Source of the DNA: Halanaerobiales bacterium
GTDB taxonomy: Bacteria; Bacillota_F; Halanaerobiia; DY22613
Length of the DNA: 20,179 bases
Direction: 5' to 3'
Assembly: GCA_023128035.1 (NCBI GenBank)
Contig: JAGMES010000080.1
Coordinates: forward strand, 1 to 20,179
The notes under the pieces were generated by a model. The model did not search any database, was not told where the DNA came from, and worked only from the letters and a program-made list of their open reading frames with translations. Position numbers and translations under genes: made by a program. Below are positions 14,619 through 20,179 of the stretch, one piece after another; position 1 is the stretch's first letter; the number at the start of each line of letters is the position of its first letter.

Positions 14619-15359
14619 TTATCCTACCTGTCTATCCGGTCGTTCTTCTACAATATTGAAGATCGTCCGTCCTACGATTCGTAAGATATTTATAGTATTT
14701 TTATCATCATGGATAAAAAAATGTCCGCCCGGAAATTTATTGATTTTTAATTTTCTCTTAGTATATTGCTGCCAACCTTGAACCTGTTCATCAGTTAGTT
14801 TCTCCTCTAAACCAGAAAAGGAAGTTATTCCACAATCGAATGGCTCTCTCTCAGAATGTTCATATATATCACAGACTTTGAAATCTGCCCTAAGAATTGG
14901 AATAAAGATATCCATCAGTTCTGGATTTTCCAAAATTTCTGTCGGAGTTCCCCCGTATTTTTGTAATTTTGCTTTAAATTGATCATCTGGGAGCAGATAT
15001 GTTTTTTCATCATCTTCGTCTTCTATATGAGGCGCTCCACGACCTGAAAGAAATAGATGCAAAGGAGCAGGTAATCCAGAATCCATCACTTTGTAGGTAA
15101 GTTCTTGAGACATGATTGCTCCCATACTGTGCCCAAAAAAAGCATAATCAGTATCTATAAGTTGATCTTTAACTTGTTCAAAAATATCTTCCACCATTTC
15201 ATCTACAGATTCACTAAATTTTTGTCCAAATCGCCGTCCACGCCCCGGAGGATCAATTGGTATAATTTCAATTTCTGGTGGAAGATATTGTTGCCAGCGT
15301 TTATAAAATCTAGCTGACCCTCCAGCATAAGGGAAACAAAAAAGTTTAAATTGTGCCAT
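14619..15359 (-). CDS. Type II (external) thioesterase of the NRPS operon
   Basis: This 246-residue alpha/beta-hydrolase resembles GrsT-type thioesterases, which clear mis-primed or stalled acyl groups from carrier-protein phosphopantetheine arms and sometimes release product. It opens FKLFCFPYAGGSARFYKRW, has IDPPGRGRRF, the nucleophile elbow FFGHSMGA (Ser78), LFLSGRGAP and the C-terminal GGHFFIH (His213). The acidic triad position, normally Asp in a G-x-x-D turn, reads SGLEEKLTDE, so a Glu (about 186) appears to stand there. AAGGAG is 9 nt before the ATG at 15359 and directly abuts the ATG at 15368, so the shorter start is preferred. It lies 33 nt after the NRPS gene. With no thioesterase domain in the NRPS, it is also a candidate for releasing the product. 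Confidence 0.93.
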   Translation of the reverse strand: MAQFKLFCFPYAGGSARFYKRWQQYLPPEIEIIPIDPPGRGRRFGQKFSESVDEMVEDIFEQVKDQLIDTDYAFFGHSMGAIMSQELTYKVMDSGLPAPLHLFLSGRGAPHIEDEDDEKTYLLPDDQFKAKLQKYGGTPTEILENPELMDIFIPILRADFKVCDIYEHSEREPFDCGITSFSGLEEKLTDEQVQGWQQYTKRKLKINKFPGGHFFIHDDKNTINILRIVGRTIFNIVEERPDRQVG

Positions 15360-15392
15360 TACAACCATCTCCTTAAAATATTCACTAGAACA

Positions 15393-18300
15393 TTATGCAA
15401 AAAGTTGATCTAAATCATCTTCTGATAAATCTACTGTATCAAAATCAGAAGGAGTAAAGGTAAAATTAGTACTATCTTTACAATGCTCAAGAATTTCCCG
15501 CAAAGCAATAACATAATTCTTTAAAAATTCATCAATCGTTTCTTTTCTAAATCTCCTTGTACTGAAATGAACTTCTATCTTAAATTTACCTTCAATAACC
15601 ATACTATTGATTTCAAGAAGACTAGTTCTATGATTTTCAAAACCAATCTCTAAACCTATTTCTTCAGGAGCAAAGCTAAATAAATCATTAGCCAAATCTT
15701 CGTCAAACTGCCCAAGATAATTAAACAAAACACCTACATCTTTTTGGTCATCCACCTGGAAAGGTTGTTTTGTGAGATATTTTAAAACACCATATCCTAT
15801 CCCTTTATTTGGAATTTTCCTTAACTGTTCTTTAACTCCTTTTAACTGATTAGATAAATCTTTCCGTCCTGTTAAGTCAAATTCTACAGGGAAGATAGAA
15901 GTAAACCAACCAACTGTACGAGAAAGGTCTAGTTTAGCAACATTTCCATAAATATGTTCCTCCCTACCATGGCCTTCCAACTGAATAAATACTCTTTCTT
16001 CACCAGTCCACTGTACGATAGTCCGTGATAATGCAGTCAAAAGAAGATCATTAACATTCGTATTGTAAGTTTCATTAGCCTTAGAAAGAAGAAAATTTGT
16101 CTCTTCCTCGCTTAAGTAAGCCTTGCAAGTCTCTGTATCATCAATTTTTCCAAACCTAGGCTCTTCATCTATTACAAAATCAACTGGAATCATTTGTGCA
16201 TTATTTAAATGTTCCTCCCAATATGAAATCTCTTCCTTGAGATCATCAAATTGACTATATTCAATAAGTGCCTCAGCCCACTCTTTAAACGAAGTTGTCT
16301 TTCTAGGTAAAGTTAAGGTACCTGTCTCTTTAAGACTAAGATAATTTTGAACCAAATCTTCTAGTAAAATTCTCCATGAAATACCATCTACACAAAGGTG
16401 ATGTACCGTAATCAATAACCGCCTACCTCGTCTACCCAATTCAAAAAGACCAGCTTTAATCAATAATTGACCTCTGACATTAAAACTAGATTTTAACTCC
16501 ATACTCTTCTCCATAAGTTTCTGGTTTTGTTCTTCTACTGTTAAAGATGTTAAATCAAAGACTGGTATATCAAAATCATGCTCTAGATATTTATTCTGAT
16601 AAAACATTTTTCCATTCGCATCATCAAGATTCAATCGTAATGCGTCATGCTGTTCAATCAATTTCTCAAAAGATTTTTGTAAAACTGACAACTTTACATC
16701 GCTCATCTTCAATAATATTGATTGATTCCAGTAGTCTGAATTCTCTAGTTTTTCATCAAAGAACCACTTCAAAATAGGAGTAAAAGGTATCTCACCATTT
16801 AAAATTCCTTGTTCCGCTTGAATCTCTTCAATTTCAGTTGTTACATGAAGAGCTAATTGACTAATCGTTTTGTAAGTAAAGATATCCTGCACTTGACAAT
16901 TGATTTCTCTATTTTTTAAACGATTACTAACTTGGATAGCTTTAATGGAATCTCCGCCTAATTCAAAGAAATTATCGTGAATGCTCACTTTTTCTGAACC
17001 AAGAACTTCTCCCCAAATTTCAGCAAGAATCACTTCTTTTTCCGTTTCAGGAGCAACATATTCCACTCCTGTCTCCACATTGTTAAGAGGTTCAGGAAGT
17101 GCTTTTCGATCTACTTTTCCATTCGAAGTGAGTGGAATCTCCTCCAAATTGACAAATACCGTTGGCACCATATAATCAGGAAGAGATTTTAAAAGATGAC
17201 TACGTAAATCTCCAACAGTCAAATCTTCATTCGCTACAAAATATGCAGCTAAATATTTACTTCCTGATTCATCGGTTCTTGCATCCACAACTCCATTCTT
17301 AATTTGAGGATGTTTTAATAAGGCTGACTCAATTTCACCAATCTCAATCCTAAACCCATGAATTTTAACCTGTGTATCGACACGCCCAAGATATTCAATC
17401 TTTCCATCAGAAAGATATCTTCCTAAATCACCAGATTTATACATTCGCTTACCAGCAATAAATGGATTAGAAAGGAATCTCTCTGCAGTCAGCTCAGGGC
17501 GATTTAGATAACCCCGGGCAACTCCATCTCCAGCAATATAAATTTCCCCTACTCCTCCTACTGCTACAGGTAAAAGATTTTTATCAAGTATATAAATCTG
17601 AGTGTTTTGAATCGGTTTTCCAATCAAAACTGAACTATACTTCTCTTCAGGGTTAAACTTATGTATGATACACCCTACAACTGTCTCCGTTGGGCCATAT
17701 TCATTATGGATTTCTAATTTTCCATCAAAACTATCTATTACAACTCTCGACAAGTCTGCTTTTAATTCTTCCCCACCTAAGATAAATTTCTTTATAGAAG
17801 ACTTGGAATGATTCTCATCCTTAATTAAAGAAAGATGTGCAGGTGTGAGCTTTACAACAGAAAGATCAGATATTTTCATAACCTCAGAGATTAAGTTGCC
17901 TCTTTCATTTTCAACCACATAAATTGTTCCACCTTTAATCAATGGTACAAAAGTACTTGTAACAGTCAGATCAAAAGAAAGTGATGAATAAAGAGGGAAG
18001 TTTGCATCACAATCTGAACAGTAATAGTTACCAGCCCACCAAACATAATTCATAAGCCCTCTATGTTCCACCATAACCCCTTTTGGCTTACCAGTAGAAC
18101 CTGACGTATAAATGACATAACAAAGATTTTCAGGCGTTGCAAGGGGCTCTAAATTACTGATATCGCCTTCTGGATGAGAAATAAATATGTCTAAGTCGAT
18201 AACCTCTCCGTAATGTAAATAATCTTCTGGAATTCTACTCTGAAGATGACTCTGAGTTAAAAGAATCTGACATTGTGCATCTTCTAACATAAATTTTTGG

Positions 18301-19952
18301 CGTTCTTCAGGATAGTCTGGGTCTATTGGCAGATAAGCACCCCCGGCTTTATGAACACCAAGAATTCCTACCAGCGTTTCTAAAGATCGTTCCATCATAA
18401 TTCCAATCAAACTGTCAGGCATAGTACCTTTTTCTCTAAGTTTTCTTGCCAGTTGATTAGCTAGGCTGTTCAATTCATAATAAGTAAGTTTTCGCTCACC
18501 AAAGATCGCAGCTATTGCATCTGGAGTAAGCTTTACTTGCTTTTCAATCAGTTGATAAACACACTGATCCTCTGGGTAATCAGTCTTAGTATCATTCCAT
18601 TTATAAATAATTTTTTCTATTTCATTTTTATCCATAAAATCAATCTCGGATAGAAGTTGATCTGGATTTTTTATTACTTGTTTCGTTATATTTAAAAAAT
18701 GTCGTGTAATTTGTTCAATCTGCTCCTGATCAAAAGCATCAGTAGCATAATCAAAATCCAATTCTAGAGTTCCCATTTCCATTCTGTCATTAATATGTAT
18801 TGTCAAAGAATTCTCTTCACATCCATTAAAGACCCAACCTAACTCAACAGGTGCATCACCAAAAGCCTGTTTAAATGAAGAATTTTGATATGATAACGAA
18901 ATTTCAAATAACTTATTATTCCCTTTTTTTGCTAATTCCAAATCTTTCACCAAAAGATCAATTGGGTAACGCTGGTTTCGATAATATCGACTTTGATCTT
19001 TCAGTATTTTTTTCTGGAATTCTGCAAAAGTCATTTTATCATCTACATAGCCTCTAAAAGGCATGGTACTAATAAACATACCAATCATATCCTTTTGACG
19101 AGCAGACCGATTTAACACTGGAGTACCGATAATAATATCTGTGGCTCCAGTAATTCGATACATATATGTAAAGAGAGTAGTCATATAAAATGAATATACT
19201 GATATTCCAAACTGCTCTATGTAATTTTTCAATTGATCTGTTGTCATTTCATCTAGTAATAAGCTATATCTTTTCCCTTGTACTGATTGTGATTTTTTTA
19301 AAATGGGCGATAATGTAACAGCTTCTGGAATATTTTGAAAATTTTCAATCCAAAAATCTCGATTTTTCTGAAATCGTTTAGATATCTTATATTTTTTTTC
19401 ATCCTCAATAAATTCCAAATATGAAGGTCTGGACAAATCATCCCCTTTATCTCCACCTGATGCCAACTTATAACAAGCATCTAACTCCTTTCCCAACAAG
19501 GAAAAAGTCCAACCATCACTGACAATATGATGACATTTTTGAAAATACATAAAATCATCATCAGCCAGTTTCAAAAGAGCACAGTAGATATTTTCCCCTT
19601 CAGGAAACAATTCTTTTACTTTCTCTTCCATCCATTGAAATGTTTTTAGCTCAGGATTTTCATCAGAACTAAAATCATAATAGGGTAAGGAGAACTCCTC
19701 CACACTCCTCAAATACTGTTTCGGTTCACCATTATCATCTACAATTCTTAATCTCATTCCTTCATTTCTCTCAAACATCTTTAAAAAAGCCTGTTCCATA
19801 ATTATTGGATCAATTTCCCCTTTAATTCTCAAAAAACCACCAATATGAAATAATCCTGTTCCAGGGTTCATCTGTTCAGTGTACCAAATTCGCTTCTGTG
19901 GATGAGTTAGTGGAAACAATTTTTTTAATATTGGCTCACACCATTTGATCAT
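15393..19952 (-). CDS. Single-module NRPS, C-A(Asn)-PCP-E, predicted D-asparagine
   Basis: The 1519 residues form one module. The condensation domain (about 12-450) has LTHPQKRIWYTEQ and HHIVSDG (H142, D146). The adenylation domain (about 460-955) has YTSGSTGKPKGV (615-626), NEYGPTE (750-756), YKSGDL (838-843), GRVDTQVKIHGFRIEIGEIE (856-875) and catalytic K946. The carrier domain has LGGDSIKAIQ with Ser1002 for phosphopantetheine. The epimerisation domain (about 1055-1505) has HHLCVDGISWR (H1184), EGHGRE (1326-1331) and NYLGQFD. Aligned by eye to GrsA, the specificity residues are D661, L662, T665, K701, I724, G726, E751, V759, G760 and K946, the Asn code. The product bound to the carrier should be D-Asn, probably N-acylated by the leading C domain, since no module precedes it. 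There is no thioesterase domain. AGGGGGG lies 7 nt before the ATG. No phosphopantetheinyl transferase is in the window. Confidence 0.94.
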   Translation of the reverse strand: MIKWCEPILKKLFPLTHPQKRIWYTEQMNPGTGLFHIGGFLRIKGEIDPIIMEQAFLKMFERNEGMRLRIVDDNGEPKQYLRSVEEFSLPYYDFSSDENPELKTFQWMEEKVKELFPEGENIYCALLKLADDDFMYFQKCHHIVSDGWTFSLLGKELDACYKLASGGDKGDDLSRPSYLEFIEDEKKYKISKRFQKNRDFWIENFQNIPEAVTLSPILKKSQSVQGKRYSLLLDEMTTDQLKNYIEQFGISVYSFYMTTLFTYMYRITGATDIIIGTPVLNRSARQKDMIGMFISTMPFRGYVDDKMTFAEFQKKILKDQSRYYRNQRYPIDLLVKDLELAKKGNNKLFEISLSYQNSSFKQAFGDAPVELGWVFNGCEENSLTIHINDRMEMGTLELDFDYATDAFDQEQIEQITRHFLNITKQVIKNPDQLLSEIDFMDKNEIEKIIYKWNDTKTDYPEDQCVYQLIEKQVKLTPDAIAAIFGERKLTYYELNSLANQLARKLREKGTMPDSLIGIMMERSLETLVGILGVHKAGGAYLPIDPDYPEERQKFMLEDAQCQILLTQSHLQSRIPEDYLHYGEVIDLDIFISHPEGDISNLEPLATPENLCYVIYTSGSTGKPKGVMVEHRGLMNYVWWAGNYYCSDCDANFPLYSSLSFDLTVTSTFVPLIKGGTIYVVENERGNLISEVMKISDLSVVKLTPAHLSLIKDENHSKSSIKKFILGGEELKADLSRVVIDSFDGKLEIHNEYGPTETVVGCIIHKFNPEEKYSSVLIGKPIQNTQIYILDKNLLPVAVGGVGEIYIAGDGVARGYLNRPELTAERFLSNPFIAGKRMYKSGDLGRYLSDGKIEYLGRVDTQVKIHGFRIEIGEIESALLKHPQIKNGVVDARTDESGSKYLAAYFVANEDLTVGDLRSHLLKSLPDYMVPTVFVNLEEIPLTSNGKVDRKALPEPLNNVETGVEYVAPETEKEVILAEIWGEVLGSEKVSIHDNFFELGGDSIKAIQVSNRLKNREINCQVQDIFTYKTISQLALHVTTEIEEIQAEQGILNGEIPFTPILKWFFDEKLENSDYWNQSILLKMSDVKLSVLQKSFEKLIEQHDALRLNLDDANGKMFYQNKYLEHDFDIPVFDLTSLTVEEQNQKLMEKSMELKSSFNVRGQLLIKAGLFELGRRGRRLLITVHHLCVDGISWRILLEDLVQNYLSLKETGTLTLPRKTTSFKEWAEALIEYSQFDDLKEEISYWEEHLNNAQMIPVDFVIDEEPRFGKIDDTETCKAYLSEEETNFLLSKANETYNTNVNDLLLTALSRTIVQWTGEERVFIQLEGHGREEHIYGNVAKLDLSRTVGWFTSIFPVEFDLTGRKDLSNQLKGVKEQLRKIPNKGIGYGVLKYLTKQPFQVDDQKDVGVLFNYLGQFDEDLANDLFSFAPEEIGLEIGFENHRTSLLEINSMVIEGKFKIEVHFSTRRFRKETIDEFLKNYVIALREILEHCKDSTNFTFTPSDFDTVDLSEDDLDQLFA

Positions 19953-19978
19953 TTCTATGCCCCCCCTGTTATCTGTCC

Positions 19979-20003
19979 TAATATACTACAATGTAGTATA
20001 TTA
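19979..20003. promoter_or_regulatory. Perfect palindromic operator candidate before the NRPS gene
   Basis: TAATATACTACA (19979-19990), a single A at 19991, and TGTAGTATATTA (19992-20003) make a perfect 25-nt palindrome, 26 nt upstream of the NRPS ATG. On the minus strand its outer bases contain TATACT and TATATT, so a -10 box may be embedded, though no good -35 is seen. The TACTACA/TGTAGTA arms resemble BlaI/MecI/CopY-type operators, but those have a 2-nt centre and this has one. A dimeric repressor encoded elsewhere is the likely ligand (inference). Confidence 0.6.
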
Positions 20004-20100
20004 TTAAAATACGCCATAGTAGAGAAAAATCCTTCAATTTTATTACATTTAAATAATTTATTTATATTTACTATTATTCTCCCCAAATATAAACTATAAA

Positions 20101-20133
20101 TTTAAAAGGTCTCTGGAGAAATCCTCCAGAGAC
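20101..20133 (-). terminator. Terminator of the gene upstream of the NRPS operon
   Basis: GTCTCTGGAG (20109-20118) and CTCCAGAGAC (20124-20133) form a perfect 10-bp stem with a 5-nt loop. On the minus strand it is followed by CTTTTAAATTT. It lies 15 nt after the apparent stop at 20149 and insulates the NRPS operon from what precedes it. Confidence 0.7.
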
Positions 20134-20148
20134 TCCTCCAAACATTTT

Positions 20149-20179
20149 TTATAGTTCTTTTATCTTTTGAGTTAAGACC
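20149..20179 (-). CDS. C-terminal tail of a gene running off the window
   Basis: The minus-strand frame entering from the right edge reads VLTQKIKEL and stops with TAA at 20149-20151, followed 15 nt later by a strong terminator hairpin. Only nine residues are visible, so nothing can be said about function. The stop-plus-terminator arrangement is the reason to call it; another frame reading through to about 20104 is less likely because it would translate the hairpin. Confidence 0.4.
   Translation of the reverse strand, partial: VLTQKIKEL

Noticed and set aside
16547..16777. Plus-strand open frames inside the NRPS gene and other genes.
   Set aside because: They are antisense shadows without ribosome binding sites; the minus-strand frames carry complete domain motifs.

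Overview
The window reads as chromosomal DNA of a low-GC, AT-rich Gram-positive anaerobe of the Bacillota, most like Clostridia or Halanaerobiia. The basis is strong AGGAGG-type ribosome binding sites, frequent GTG/TTG starts, a Rex repressor, a long HflX with an N-terminal extension, and WalJ and RlmH lying close together. No rRNA, tRNA or CRISPR array was seen. The genus cannot be fixed from the sequence alone.

Positions 1-2400 are accessory DNA. The end of an ISL3-type insertion sequence (transposase tail 2-145, probable terminal repeat to about 234) lies next to a two-gene ATPase plus RloB/Toprim-like operon (2307 down to 375, minus strand). Its architecture is that of the RloA-RloB / AbiL-type phage-defence pairs, and it has its own sigma-A-like promoter at 2353-2381.

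Positions 2400-10700 are mostly housekeeping. On the minus strand lie walJ, a large IT-superfamily permease and rlmH. On the plus strand is a compact cheB-cheR operon for chemoreceptor adaptation. On the minus strand follow rex and hflX, separated by a terminator that leaves no room for an hflX promoter, and then an unlisted 55-residue gene at 10457-10624 with an excellent ribosome binding site. The gene-poor stretch 10625-11085 holds a near-perfect 52-nt AT-rich palindrome and the hairpin that ends the next operon.

Positions 11086-19952 are one minus-strand biosynthetic operon. In transcription order it encodes a one-protein nonribosomal peptide synthetase (C-A-PCP-E, 1519 aa), a type II thioesterase, and two ABC exporter half-transporters whose genes overlap by 4 nt. 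The specificity residues of the A domain read D-L-T-K-I-G-E-V-G-K, the asparagine signature, and the E domain is intact, so the expected carrier-bound unit is D-asparagine. A condensation domain at the very N-terminus with no module before it suggests lipo-initiation, giving N-acyl-D-Asn. That is the architecture of the 'prodrug' starter modules of colibactin (ClbN), xenocoumacin and zwittermicin, but here it appears with no elongation module in its operon. A perfect 25-bp palindrome at 19979-20003 sits where an operator would be. Upstream of it, a terminator at 20101-20133 and the apparent tail of another minus-strand gene close the window.
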